Shown one piece after another: positions 1-8,333 of a DNA stretch of 41,146 bases. Location: contig PLNE01000067.1 in NCBI GenBank assembly GCA_003141695.1, positions 1 through 41,146 on the forward strand. Reading direction: 5' to 3'. How positions within the stretch are numbered: position 1 is the stretch's first letter; the number at the start of each line of letters is the position of its first letter. The translations under genes and the position numbers were made by a program. The notes below the pieces were generated by a model. It was not told the origin of the DNA, made no database searches, and was given only the letters and a program-made list of their open reading frames with translations. This stretch comes from Candidatus Dormiibacterota bacterium (GTDB lineage Bacteria > Chloroflexota > Dormibacteria > Aeolococcales > Aeolococcaceae).

Positions 1-671
1 AGGAGCAGCCCGGCGAAGCCGGCGGTGGCGCCGGTGAGATGGACGACGCCCGATCCGGCGAAGTCCTGGACGCCGAGGCCGGCCCCCAGCCAACCGCCGC
101 CCCACACCCAGTGGGCGATCAGGGGGTAGATGAAGCCGGCGAAGGGGATGGCGAAGAGGACGTAGACGATGAACTTGGTCCGCTCCAGCATCGTCCCCCA
201 GACGATCGCGAGGGAGATGGCGCAGAAGACGAACTCAAAGAAGAATTTGGCCGCCGCGGGGACGTCCGACCCGTGAAGGGCGGGGAGATCCAGCGTCGAA
301 CCCGGTGTGAACGAGGGGAAGAAGCCGGCGCCGGCGCCGCCGCCGATCAGGTGGCCGAGAAAACCGCTCCCGGCGCCGAAGGCGAGGGCAAAGCCGACGC
401 CCCACCACATGATCGAACTGATCGAAAGGTTGACGATGATCTTGGCCACCACGGTGCCGACGTTCTTCATCCGTGAGAAGCCGACCTCGAGCATGGCGAA
501 GCCGGCCTGCATGAAGAGGACCAGCATCCCGGCGAGGATCACCCAGACGGTGTCGACGGCGACGCCCGCGCTCTGGGCCGCGGTCTGGGTGGCGGCATGG
601 GTGACGAGCGGGAAGGTGGCTCCGGCGATGGCCAAGCTGCCGCCGGCGCGGACGCGCGCAATTAGTCGCAA
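1..671 (-). CDS. amt: Ammonium transporter (Amt family), C-terminus beyond window
   Basis: Integral membrane channel for ammonium/ammonia uptake. About 223 N-terminal residues are visible; the remainder lies outside the window. The translation contains the hydrophobic Amt helices, including MQAGFAMLEVGFSRMKN, the segment IMWWGVGFALAFG, and the family signature DFAGSGVVHLTGA. The N-terminus is Arg-rich followed by a hydrophobic stretch ending in THAA, which suits an Amt signal sequence. I chose a TTG start at 671 because GGAG sits 8 nt upstream and no ATG/GTG precedes the first helix. It is on the same strand as glnA and the PucR-type regulator, about 320 bp downstream of the latter, and that gap carries paired palindromes suggesting nitrogen control. 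Family assignment is secure; the exact start is less so. Confidence 0.93.
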   Translation of the reverse strand, partial: MRLIARVRAGGSLAIAGATFPLVTHAATQTAAQSAGVAVDTVWVILAGMLVLFMQAGFAMLEVGFSRMKNVGTVVAKIIVNLSISSIMWWGVGFALAFGAGSGFLGHLIGGGAGAGFFPSFTPGSTLDLPALHGSDVPAAAKFFFEFVFCAISLAIVWGTMLERTKFIVYVLFAIPFAGFIYPLIAHWVWGGGWLGAGLGVQDFAGSGVVHLTGATAGFAGLL

Positions 672-992
672 GGGAAGATCTCCGTGCCAGACCTGATCCT
701 GCGGCGCCAACCTATCCGAGTTGGCCCGCGGAGGAGAGGGTGCGCGGCGCACCAAAAGAGTGCCGGATTTCTTGTGCGCGGCGCACGAGGACCGCCCCCC
801 GCCCCCCTGATCAAACGGGGGGGGCCAGGAGAACGGCCGTGAGGAGGAGAAGCGTGGGGCGCTCGCCGGCCCCCTCGGGTTACGAGGCGATGGCCGACGG
901 GTGGGGGTGCTGGGCTGGGCGTCCGACCGGGGGATGTCCCGGGATGGGCGCAATGCCTAACGCCCGCAGGACGACCGGCTTGCCCGCGCCGG
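672..992. other. Intergenic region upstream of amt
   Basis: This 321-bp stretch between the pucR-type gene and amt has no convincing gene. It holds two copies of the palindrome GTGCGCGGCGCAC (740-752 and 774-786) and a nearby CGCACC-AAAAGA-GTGC element (748-763). It also has a G-run near 820. I see no consensus sigma-70 promoter for amt, which would fit activator-dependent transcription. Confidence 0.6.
739..786. promoter_or_regulatory. Paired palindromic operator candidate upstream of amt
   Basis: GGTGCGC-G-GCGCACC (739-753) is a perfect 7-bp-arm palindrome, and GTGCGC-G-GCGCAC recurs at 774-786, with 34 bp between centres (about three helical turns). They lie 68-115 bp upstream of the amt start. 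Two identical 13-mers in a regulatory gap suggest a dimeric regulator binding twice. The neighbouring PucR-type protein is the obvious candidate, but this is inference. Confidence 0.5.
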
Positions 993-2615
993 TCATGCCG
1001 AAGCCTGGAGGACGTCCCGAATGCGCAGGCAGAGCTGAAGATTGAGCCGCGTATCGGGGTCGCTCAGGCGGAGATGTCCCACCTCCTCGATGCGCCGGAG
1101 CCGGTAGAGGACGGTGTTGCGATGCAGCTTGAGCCGCTGAGCGGTCTCGGTGGGAGAGCCGTGGCACCGGAAGAAGGCGTCGAGGGTGCGCAGCAGGTCC
1201 CCTCCCCCCTTCTCGTCGTAGTCCATCAGGGCGCCGATGCTGTCCCGATAGAACTCGTGCACCTCGGGGTGCTGGGCCATCGAGTAGAGGAGACGGTGGA
1301 GGCCGAGGTCGGCGAAGGACACCACACTCGTCGCGCCGTCGAGCTTGAGCCCCATGCCCAGTGCCTGTTCGGCCTCGCGGTGGGAGGTGCGGATGCCGCC
1401 GAGCCCGTGCTTGGGCCGGCCGATGCCGACCGCGAGCGGGACTCCCCCGACCGCCGAGCGGCAATCGGCGGCGAGCTCCGCGGCCGCCCGCCGGAGGTCG
1501 CCGAGGCCGGCGCCGGCGATCACGACCACCGCGCCCTGGTGAGCAGCGGCGAGCACCGGCAGCTCGCGCCGCTGCGCCCAGCGCTGGACCGAGCGGACGC
1601 CGCTCTCGGGCCAACCCTGGGGGGCGGGAACAGCGGGGCGCGCCGACGGCCGCACCACCATGACGACCGAGTCGTCACCCAGCGACGCGCCGACCCGGCG
1701 CGCCCGCTCCAGCATAGACGCCTCGGAGCCGTACGCGCCGGTGAGGAGCGCGGTAGCGAACTCACCCTCGAGATCGTCACGGGCGGCGAGGACGGCCCGC
1801 TCGCGGTCCAGTTCGATGGCGCAGGCCGATGCCCCCCGAGCGCAACCGAGCCGGGCGAGCTGGCCCAGGTCCCCCTCCGCTCCCAGGACCGAGATGAAGC
1901 CGCCGATGCCGTCGCGGAGAGGGATGGGCGCCACCACCCGGGCAAATCCCGGAGCGCCCACCGCGAACTCGCGGACGGGAGGGTTGGCGGCGAGGACCAC
2001 CGAGGAGTCCGCGAAGCGGCGCACGGCCGACATCTCAAAGGTCCACGGATCCGCCGGGACGGCCGCGGGAAGCGCCCCGGCCTCATGGCGGAGCTCGCCC
2101 GACTCGTCCTGCCAGGCGGCGGGGAGCTCCAGCAGCTGCGAGAGACGGCCGACGATCCCGGCCGGCCCTGCACCATTGAGCGCCAGCTCCATGAGCTCGG
2201 ACTGCAGCTCCTGGGCACGGTCGTGGAGGGCGGTCCGCTGGTCCAGGATGAACCGTGTCGTGGCCTGGTGCACGTCGGCGAGATGGCACTGCTCAGGCAG
2301 CAGCAGGAGGGGGAGCATCAGGCGATCGGCCAGCTCGATCGACGCGGCGGCCACGTCGCCGACGACGGCCGCAGCCACCCCGCCCTTCTCGGCGAAGCTC
2401 TCCAGGACCCGGGTGAGGTCGAGGCGCTCGTCGAGCAGCTTGATCGAGCGCACCGCGATGAAGGCTATCTCCCCGCCTTTGATCGCCTCGAAGGCGGGAG
2501 GACGAGTGCGCAGCGAGGTGGCCCAGTCGACCTGCCGCTCCAGACCCGCCCGTCCCCCGAGCAGGTCGGTGCCCGCGGGCAGAGCGCCTCGCCAGAGGTC
2601 CATCACCGTGATCAC
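993..2615 (-). CDS. PucR-family transcriptional regulator (CdaR/PucR type)
   Basis: DNA-binding regulator of about 540 aa. The N-terminus (MITVMDLWRGALPAGTDLLG) matches the PucR N-terminal ligand-binding domain, and the middle resembles the CdaR GGDEF-like domain. The C-terminal 60 residues contain a PucR-type helix-turn-helix, with TAQRLKLHRNTVLYRLRRIE and then LRLSDPDTRLNLQLCLRI. I prefer the GTG start at 2615, with GGAG 6 nt upstream and a family-like N-terminus; ATG at 2603 is an alternative. It starts 40 nt after glnA on the same strand and precedes amt. PucR proteins in other bacteria control purine, proline or other nitrogen-source catabolism, so control of glnA/amt is plausible but unproven. 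The effector is unknown. Confidence 0.88.
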   Translation of the reverse strand: MITVMDLWRGALPAGTDLLGGRAGLERQVDWATSLRTRPPAFEAIKGGEIAFIAVRSIKLLDERLDLTRVLESFAEKGGVAAAVVGDVAAASIELADRLMLPLLLLPEQCHLADVHQATTRFILDQRTALHDRAQELQSELMELALNGAGPAGIVGRLSQLLELPAAWQDESGELRHEAGALPAAVPADPWTFEMSAVRRFADSSVVLAANPPVREFAVGAPGFARVVAPIPLRDGIGGFISVLGAEGDLGQLARLGCARGASACAIELDRERAVLAARDDLEGEFATALLTGAYGSEASMLERARRVGASLGDDSVVMVVRPSARPAVPAPQGWPESGVRSVQRWAQRRELPVLAAAHQGAVVVIAGAGLGDLRRAAAELAADCRSAVGGVPLAVGIGRPKHGLGGIRTSHREAEQALGMGLKLDGATSVVSFADLGLHRLLYSMAQHPEVHEFYRDSIGALMDYDEKGGGDLLRTLDAFFRCHGSPTETAQRLKLHRNTVLYRLRRIEEVGHLRLSDPDTRLNLQLCLRIRDVLQASA

Positions 2616-2655
2616 CTGAATCTCCGAATCGGGTGACCGCCACCCCGATCGTTCA

Positions 2656-3996
2656 TCAGGCCCGCTCCAGGTACTGCTCCTGCTCCCAGGGGGTGACCTG
2701 GGTGCGGTACTCCTTCCACTCCAAGGCCTTGACCTCAAGGAAGCGCTCCGACAGCGTGTCTCCGAGGGCGTCGAGCACGACCTCGTCCGCTTCGAGGGCG
2801 GTGATGGCGTCCTTGAGGTTGTCGGGCAGGAGCCCGACGTTGCGGCGCTCCAGCTCGACGTCGTCGAAACCGTAGAGGGACTCCTCGACCGGCGGTGGCA
2901 GCGGAAGGTGCCGCTCGATACCGTCGAGGCCGCAACGGAGCATCACCGCGAATGCGAGGTAGGGGTTGCAGGACGGATCCGGGGAGCGGAGCTCGACACG
3001 GGTGACCTCCGAGCGGCCCACGTGGGGCACCCGGACCAGGGCCCCGCGGTTGGTGCGGGCCCAGGAGACGAACACCGGGGCCTCGAACCCGCGCACCAGC
3101 CGCTTGTAGGAGTTGATGAGCGGCGCCAGAACGAGGCACATCCCCGCGGCGTGGTGGAGCTGGCCAGCAATGAAGTGCTTGGCGACGTCGCTCAGCCCGT
3201 AGTCGTCGTCGCCCGCGAAGGCGTTGCCGCCGTCGCCGGCTCGGGCCAGGGATTGGTGGACGTGCATTCCGCTCCCGGGCTGTCCCTGAAAGGGCTTGGG
3301 CATGAAGGTGGCGGTGAGGCCGTGCTGCTGCGCGATCGCCCGGAGCGTGTAGCGGAAGGTGACCACGTCGTCCGCAGCCTTGAGCGCCTCCTGAGCGCCC
3401 ACGTCGATCTCGTGCTGCCCGCACCCCACCTCGTGGTGGAGGGTGTTGACCTCGAGCCCCATCGCCCGCAGCTGCTCGGCCATGATCTGGCGAACCGCCA
3501 CCGTCGGGTCGGTGGCGAAGTCGAAGTAGCTGCCCCGGTCATGGCGTGGCTGCACAGGACGGCCCAACTCGTCGCGCTCGAGCAGGTAGAACTCGATCTC
3601 CGGCCCCACCCGGTATTCGTAGCCGAGCCCCGCCGCGCGCTCGGTAGCCCGCCGCAGCGCTCGCCGCGGATCGCCCGGGTAGGCCTCGCCCTCCGGGGTC
3701 GTCAGCCAGCAGATCATCCGGCCGGTCGGCGCCTCCGCCCACGGCAGGACGGCGAAGGTGGCCGGGTCGGGCACCAGGTACATGTCCGACTCGGCAGTGC
3801 GGGCGACCGACTCCACCGACGACCCGTCGAACCAGACCCCGTGCTCCAGCGCCGAGGCCAGCTGGTCGGCGGGGATGGTCACCGTCTTCACCGAGCCGGT
3901 GACGTCAGTGAACTGGAGATCGAGGTGGCGGATGCCGGCCGCCTGGGCCGCTGCGGCTGCGTCGGGAATCTCGGGGCGGTGGCGGGGAGAGGCCAT
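2656..3996 (-). CDS. glnA: Glutamine synthetase type I
   Basis: Cytoplasmic ATP-dependent ligase making glutamine from glutamate and ammonium. The 446-aa product has the GS beta-grasp (FTDVTGSVKTVTIP, with FDGSS) and the catalytic motifs GPEIEFYLL, HHEVGCGQHEID, GSGMHVHQSL, NRGALVRVP and RSPDPSCNPYLAF. The C-terminal region has SLYGFDDVE where GSI-beta enzymes carry the adenylylated NLYDLPP loop, so control by GlnE adenylylation looks unlikely and the enzyme resembles GSI-alpha. The ATG at 3996 is supported by GAGG 5 nt upstream and by the expected N-terminus; the open frame extends further but without GS similarity. A promoter candidate lies at 4055-4084. It is co-oriented with the PucR-type gene (40-nt gap) and amt. 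Confidence 0.95.
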   Translation of the reverse strand: MASPRHRPEIPDAAAAAQAAGIRHLDLQFTDVTGSVKTVTIPADQLASALEHGVWFDGSSVESVARTAESDMYLVPDPATFAVLPWAEAPTGRMICWLTTPEGEAYPGDPRRALRRATERAAGLGYEYRVGPEIEFYLLERDELGRPVQPRHDRGSYFDFATDPTVAVRQIMAEQLRAMGLEVNTLHHEVGCGQHEIDVGAQEALKAADDVVTFRYTLRAIAQQHGLTATFMPKPFQGQPGSGMHVHQSLARAGDGGNAFAGDDDYGLSDVAKHFIAGQLHHAAGMCLVLAPLINSYKRLVRGFEAPVFVSWARTNRGALVRVPHVGRSEVTRVELRSPDPSCNPYLAFAVMLRCGLDGIERHLPLPPPVEESLYGFDDVELERRNVGLLPDNLKDAITALEADEVVLDALGDTLSERFLEVKALEWKEYRTQVTPWEQEQYLERA

Positions 3997-4054
3997 GGGC
4001 ACCTCGGATGGCGGAGACTCTGACAGAAGCCTCCGAGTTCGTACGCTGCGCCTA

Positions 4055-4084
4055 AGGATATCGGACGCAAGAGTGACATGTCTA
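4055..4084 (-). promoter_or_regulatory. Candidate sigma-70-type promoter of glnA
   Basis: On the minus strand TAGACA (4084-4079) and TATCCT (4060-4055) are separated by 18 bp. This predicts a transcript start near 4048 and a leader of about 50 nt before the glnA ATG. The same TATCCT -10 hexamer is used in the promoter predicted for the ArsR-ino1 operon. Confidence 0.4.
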
Positions 4085-4132
4085 GGGGAGACCGGCTCGT
4101 TCGCTCCATCTCGCGCGACGGCTGAGACTGAA

Positions 4133-4145
4133 CGCACAATGTGCG
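4133..4145. promoter_or_regulatory. Palindrome CGCACAATGTGCG upstream of glnA
   Basis: Perfect 6-bp-arm palindrome with a single central base, about 50 bp upstream of the proposed glnA -35, a position typical of activators. Its right flank (TGTGCGCG) repeats the left arm of the second amt palindrome (773-780). Arm order is inverted relative to the amt sites, so binding by the same protein is only a suggestion. Confidence 0.4.
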
Positions 4146-4341
4146 CGAACCATCCCCCGGGGCGGTGGGCGTGATGGCGATGAGGGCGTGGGCCCAGGGG
4201 ACGAGGGCGCCCCGCGCCTCTGACCGGCCGCTGGGGCGTCCGGCGCGACCTTGCCGGCAGCCTGCCGCGCGGACCGCGGAGAGGTTGATGCGACGGCCCG
4301 ACAGCCACCCGGTGACGGCCGGAAACTGCGGTGTGACAGAT

Positions 4342-4356
4342 CGCACCAAAGGGTGC
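4342..4356. promoter_or_regulatory. Inverted repeat CGCACCAAAGGGTGC
   Basis: Short inverted repeat about 100 bp upstream of the GGDEF-EAL start. It closely resembles the amt-upstream element at 748-763 (CGCACCAAAAGAGTGC): both read CGCACC, an A-rich centre, then GTGC. Two similar elements at two nitrogen-locus promoters suggest a shared operator. Confidence 0.4.
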
Positions 4357-4457
4357 AAGTGTACTACCGAACATTGGCGTCCGTTGCTCTTGGGGGCCCT
4401 CGACCGGCACCCGAGAATGAACTCATCCCACCACCGCTCCACGAAAGAACGAAAAAC

Positions 4458-6542
4458 GTGAGCCGTCCCCGTCCGACCCTCCTCAGCCCCCCACTCTCCC
4501 CGCCCTGCGCGCGCCCCCTCAGATCAGGGCGCGCCAGGGCGGCATCCCTCTCCCTGATGGTGGCCGCAGCGGGACTAGTGGCCGCATACCTCCTCGCAAC
4601 CAGCCACGGACCCCTCGCTGCCGACAGCCTGGTGGCCAGCCGCGCCGCGGCACTGGCTATGACCATCGCGGCGGTCGGCGCTGTCGTCGCCGCCGCCGGT
4701 GCGCTGGTCCGGCGCGGCGATGGCATCGCGCCACGCCGCGCCGCCCGTCGCCGGGCGGGTCAGCTGGGGCGGCTCGGTGGGAGCACGAGCCCTCGAGGCT
4801 CCCATCACGGCAACCGCCTGGACCGGATCCTGGAGGCGATGACCCGGATCAGCGCAGAGCGGGATGTCGACTCGGTGATGGCGGCTGCAGGCGAAGCCGT
4901 CGTCGAACTCCTCGAGACTCGCACAGCGTCCCCGGTGATCGCCCGGGTGTACAGGATTGAACGCGACCGGATGGTGGTCGTCAGCGAGCACGGCGCAGCA
5001 GCTGGTGCCACCACCGTCGGGGAGAGCAGTCTCCTCAGCGCCGATCCCCTCATCCTGGCTGCGGTCGCCGGGGACCACACCCTCGCTGAAGCGGGGTCCG
5101 ACCCGCGCCGGATCGCCAGCCCTATCCACGCCGGCACCGCGATCCGGGCGGTGGTGCTCGTCGAGCGTCGCGACCGGGCGTTCCGGGACTCCGAGGTCAC
5201 CATGGTCGAGGGGCTGAGCGGGATCGCCACCCTGGCGGTCTCCAACCTGGTCCGCGCCCGCGGGGTCGCGGGGGCGCAGGCGGAGCCAACCGATAGGCTC
5301 ACCGGCCTGATCGGCCGCGCTGCCTTCGAGAAGCGCTGCCGGGAGGTCCGCGAGTCCTACGCGATCATCTCAGTGGACGTCGACCATCTCAACCAGCTCA
5401 ACAACGCCCTGGGCCGGGAGGCGGGCGATGACGCCCTCCGCTCGGTGGCCCGGGCCCTCCAGTCAGCGACGAGAGAGCGTGACGTCGTCAGCCGCAGCGG
5501 CGACGATGAGTTCACGATCCTCACCATTGGGGCGGCCACCGCCGTAGTTGGCAGCGTTGCCGAGCGCATACGTGCCGCCGTGTCCGAGCTCGTCAGCGGA
5601 TCCTTCCCGGCTCGGGTCAGCGTCGGCTGGGCGGTGGGCGCCGCCGGCGAGGACTCGGCCGACGTGTGGGTTCGTGCGGACGAAGCGCTCGGCCGCGCCA
5701 AGCGCGAGGGACGCAACCGGGTGGCCGGGTCGATCACCGGCCGCCCGTCCGCCGCCCCCGGGCGCGGATGGACGACGCTGCTCAGCCGTACCCTGGCCTC
5801 CCAGCAGATCCACCCCGTCTACCAGCCGATCGTCACCCTCCCGGAGGCGCACATCGTCGCCTACGAGGGGCTGGCGCGGCCCATCAACCTGGACGGGGCC
5901 GACAGCGTCGAGGAGTTCTTCGCCACGGCCCAGCGGCTGGGCGTCACCAACGAGCTGGACTGGATCTGCAGGCGCGCCGTCGTCCGCGGTGCCGAGGGCA
6001 TCCGCAGCGACGCCCAGCTCTACCTCAACATCGACCTCTCCGCGGTCTCCGACGTTGACGAGGACGTCGAGCAGATGCGCAGCCTGCTGCGCTGGATCGG
6101 CAGGCCCCCCGCCAACGTCGTCCTCGAGATCGCCGACGCCGACCGCTTCACCAATCTTGGCCAGCTCTCCGCCCGAGTCGATGTCTACCGCCGGGCGGGG
6201 TTCAAGATCGGCATCGACGACACCGGCCGTCCGGGGATCGGTGTCGACCTCCTCTACGCGGCCCGCCCTGAGGTCATCAAGATCGACTCCAGCGTCACCA
6301 ACCGCTGCCAGGAAGTCGAGGCCAAGGCTCTCATCTTCGAGTGCATCGCGCTCGCGGAGCAGATCGGCGCCGACGTCGTGGCAGAGGGCATCGAGCAGCT
6401 GAGCGTCGCCGCCGAGTTGATGAAGCTGGGAGTCAACCGGGCGCAGGGCTTCCTGTTCGGCAAGCCCGAGTCGATCACCGGTCCAAGCCGCGAGCTCGAA
6501 GGGGAGCCCGCGGTCCTCCGGGCGATCGCCGCCACGCGCTGA
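4458..6542 (+). CDS. Membrane-anchored GAF-GGDEF-EAL protein, probable c-di-GMP phosphodiesterase
   Basis: Predicted regulator of cyclic di-GMP. From a GTG start at 4458 (about 694 aa) there are two membrane segments near residues 32-48 and 63-84, a GAF domain at about 121-266, a GGDEF domain at about 280-420 and an EAL domain at about 440-680. The GGDEF signature reads GDDEF (about 348-352), losing the second glycine, so cyclase activity is doubtful. The EAL domain keeps EGL (about 470), the LNIDLS Asn, LEIADAD, IDD, VIKID, VAEGIE and the QGFLFGKP Gln, the set expected for an active phosphodiesterase. The ribosome site is weak, so the start is uncertain; Met at 4557 would remove part of the first membrane segment. 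It is divergent from glnA, with no operon partner. Confidence 0.87.
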   Translation: MSRPRPTLLSPPLSPPCARPLRSGRARAASLSLMVAAAGLVAAYLLATSHGPLAADSLVASRAAALAMTIAAVGAVVAAAGALVRRGDGIAPRRAARRRAGQLGRLGGSTSPRGSHHGNRLDRILEAMTRISAERDVDSVMAAAGEAVVELLETRTASPVIARVYRIERDRMVVVSEHGAAAGATTVGESSLLSADPLILAAVAGDHTLAEAGSDPRRIASPIHAGTAIRAVVLVERRDRAFRDSEVTMVEGLSGIATLAVSNLVRARGVAGAQAEPTDRLTGLIGRAAFEKRCREVRESYAIISVDVDHLNQLNNALGREAGDDALRSVARALQSATRERDVVSRSGDDEFTILTIGAATAVVGSVAERIRAAVSELVSGSFPARVSVGWAVGAAGEDSADVWVRADEALGRAKREGRNRVAGSITGRPSAAPGRGWTTLLSRTLASQQIHPVYQPIVTLPEAHIVAYEGLARPINLDGADSVEEFFATAQRLGVTNELDWICRRAVVRGAEGIRSDAQLYLNIDLSAVSDVDEDVEQMRSLLRWIGRPPANVVLEIADADRFTNLGQLSARVDVYRRAGFKIGIDDTGRPGIGVDLLYAARPEVIKIDSSVTNRCQEVEAKALIFECIALAEQIGADVVAEGIEQLSVAAELMKLGVNRAQGFLFGKPESITGPSRELEGEPAVLRAIAATR

Positions 6543-6630
6543 GGCAGGTCCGGGGCGGGGCCGCGGAGCGACGGTCCCGCCCGGATGAGCGGTGACCGCC
6601 GGAGCACCGGTGACCAGCGCCGCGGCGGGC

Positions 6631-8058
6631 CTAGCCGCTCAGCCGCCTGCCGCGTGCGTGCTGCCCTCGCGCGGGCAGTGGGGCCCGGCCGGGCGAGTTG
6701 GGCTCCGGGATCACCCCTGTCCTGCATAGGCCGGCAAAGACCTCGGCGCTCGGCTTGGGGCGGCGCTCCAAGGTGACGCGGTCGACCGCCACCAGGCCAA
6801 ACTTCGCCCCGTACCCCTCGAGCCACTCGAAGTTGTCGAAACCGGTCCAGTGCAGGTAGCCGCGCACGTCGGCCCCATCTCCGATCGCCTGGACCACCGC
6901 CCGCAAGTGGTCGACGAGGAACCGCGAGCGGAGCTCGTCGTCCTCGTCCGCGACACCGTTCTCGGTGACCAGGATCGGCAACCGGAACTCCTCACTGAGC
7001 GAGACCAGTGCCCGCCGCAGGCCCCCGGCGTCGATGCTCCAGCCGAGGCTGCTGCGCGGGAGGGACGGATCCGGATCGGGGCTGACGAAGAGTCGGGAGG
7101 ACGCGCGCCAGTCGAAGCGAACCCGCTCATCGGCGTAGTAGTTGAGCCCCAGGTAGTCGAGGGAGCCGAGCAGGCCGGGCACAGCCTGGCCGGTGCCGGC
7201 GGGGGGCAGGACGCGGCCGCGGACGCAGCTCCAGAGGAACCAGCGGTTGAAGAGGCGGTCCGGGACCCACGCGACGGAGCGGGTGGCGAACGAGCCCGGC
7301 CGGGACCGGAAGGGGCGTTCGTGATGGGCGAACGAGACCATGGCGGGCCATCCGTGGGAGGCGCCCACCTGGTGGAGAACGGTCGCTGCCGCGGCGTGCA
7401 TCCGGAGGAGTCCGGCCCCGGCCCGCAGGGCGAGCGCCGGCTTCCGGCGGTGAGGCGGCCACGCCCCCTCCGCGTAGGCGAGGGCCATGAGGACGTTGGG
7501 CTCGTTGACGGTCACCCACCAGTGCACGTCCCGGCCGAAGGCCTCGGCGCACGCGGCCGCGTAACGGGCAAAGAGGCGGGGGGCCTCGGGGTCGAGCACG
7601 CCACCCCGATCCGCCAGCCAGACGGGCAGGGTGAAGTGGTGGAGAGTGACGATCGGCTCCATCCCCAGCTCGCGGCAGACGGCGACCACGCGGGCGTAAT
7701 GGCGAAGCGCCGAGAGGTCGAATTGGCCGGGATGGGGCTCGACCCGTGCCCACTCCACCGAGAACCGCTGGGCCGTGTGCCCCATGGCGGCGAGCAGCGC
7801 CAGGTCCGCGCGGTAACGGTGGAAATGGTCGATGGCGACCGCTGCGGAATCACCGCCCTTGATGCGCCAGGGCTCGTCCCGCTCCATGCGCGTCCAATCG
7901 TTCCAGAGTCCACCCTCGACCTGGTGGGCAGCGCTCGCGGTTCCGAGCAGGAAGCCCTCCGGGATGAGGAGCGGGCGATCGGCCGAGGCACCCTGAGCGC
8001 CGCGGCGCCGGGGGTGGGACGGTGTCCCGCGGTCGGATCGCGAACGAGCGTGGACCAC
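6631..8058 (-). CDS. GH1 family beta-glucosidase
   Basis: Retaining beta-glycosidase of 475 aa, probably hydrolysing cellobiose or aryl-beta-glucosides in the cytoplasm (no signal peptide). The N-terminal GH1 signature FLLGTASAAHQVEGG starts near residue 37. The acid/base motif TVNEPNV has Glu186, and the nucleophile motif VTENG has Glu366. LNYYAD, HWTGFDNFEW and GLVAVD are also conserved. The frame opens with GTG at 8058, 3 nt after the TusA-like gene, without a clear ribosome site; translational coupling may serve. About 30 Arg-rich residues precede the catalytic barrel, so the true N-terminus may differ. It is last in a rhodanese / TusA-like / GH1 run. The GH94 and GH3 genes nearby make a role in beta-glucoside use likely. 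Confidence 0.9.
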   Translation of the reverse strand: MVHARSRSDRGTPSHPRRRGAQGASADRPLLIPEGFLLGTASAAHQVEGGLWNDWTRMERDEPWRIKGGDSAAVAIDHFHRYRADLALLAAMGHTAQRFSVEWARVEPHPGQFDLSALRHYARVVAVCRELGMEPIVTLHHFTLPVWLADRGGVLDPEAPRLFARYAAACAEAFGRDVHWWVTVNEPNVLMALAYAEGAWPPHRRKPALALRAGAGLLRMHAAAATVLHQVGASHGWPAMVSFAHHERPFRSRPGSFATRSVAWVPDRLFNRWFLWSCVRGRVLPPAGTGQAVPGLLGSLDYLGLNYYADERVRFDWRASSRLFVSPDPDPSLPRSSLGWSIDAGGLRRALVSLSEEFRLPILVTENGVADEDDELRSRFLVDHLRAVVQAIGDGADVRGYLHWTGFDNFEWLEGYGAKFGLVAVDRVTLERRPKPSAEVFAGLCRTGVIPEPNSPGRAPLPARGQHARGRRLSG

Positions 8059-8061
8059 CGA

Positions 8062-8313
8062 TCAGGAGGCTGAGGGCGCGGGGCGCCGGAGGATCAGCCG
8101 GGTGGATCCGGGCTCCGTGCTCTCCTCGAGCACCTCGCCGCCCACCCTCCGGCTCCAGGCCCGGATACCGAAGACGTGCTCGGCCACGCCGGTGACCACC
8201 TCCAGCCGCTCGCCGGGCTCGAGGGTCGCATAGGCCCGTCGGACCCGACCCATGGCACTGTCGCCGCACTCCTCCTCCGCGCTGGTGAGGTCGAGGTGCC
8301 GCGCCTCCATCAT
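8062..8313 (-). CDS. TusA/SirA-like small sulfur-carrier protein
   Basis: 83-aa protein resembling the TusA fold. It has LDL near the N-terminus, a Cys at residue 16, the helix MGRVRRAYATLEPGERLEVV, the segment IRAWSRRVGGEVLEE and the C-terminal strand TRLILRR. TusA proteins carry the sulfur-transfer motif Cys-Pro; here it is Cys16-Gly, so persulfide transfer may be altered. It lies 20 nt after a rhodanese gene, a classic sulfurtransferase-TusA pairing, and 3 nt before the GH1 gene. Two ATGs (8313, 8310) are possible and neither has a strong ribosome site. The fold call rests on pattern matching only. Confidence 0.65.
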   Translation of the reverse strand: MMEARHLDLTSAEEECGDSAMGRVRRAYATLEPGERLEVVTGVAEHVFGIRAWSRRVGGEVLEESTEPGSTRLILRRPAPSAS

Positions 8314-8333
8314 CGGCTGAGTCTACGTCGGGG

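Larger units (their letters stand above)
3997..4457. other. Divergent intergenic region between glnA and the GGDEF-EAL gene
   Basis: This 461-bp region separates two divergent genes. It contains a glnA promoter candidate (4055-4084), a 13-bp palindrome (4133-4145) and an inverted repeat at 4342-4356. Open frames across it have atypical composition and no recognisable domain, so I treat it as regulatory. Confidence 0.55.

Noticed and set aside
1074-2636. 520-codon open frame on the plus strand opposite the PucR-type gene
   Set aside because: Shadow of a high-GC gene: the minus-strand protein has clear PucR domains, while the plus translation is low-complexity and matches nothing.
3888-4442. 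184-codon minus-strand frame upstream of glnA
   Set aside because: No domain, no ribosome site, crosses the promoter elements and runs into glnA in another frame.
7346-7360. GTGGG-AGGCG-CCCAC palindrome resembling the CebR box
   Set aside because: It lies inside the GH1 coding region and its spacing differs from the 14-bp CebR box.
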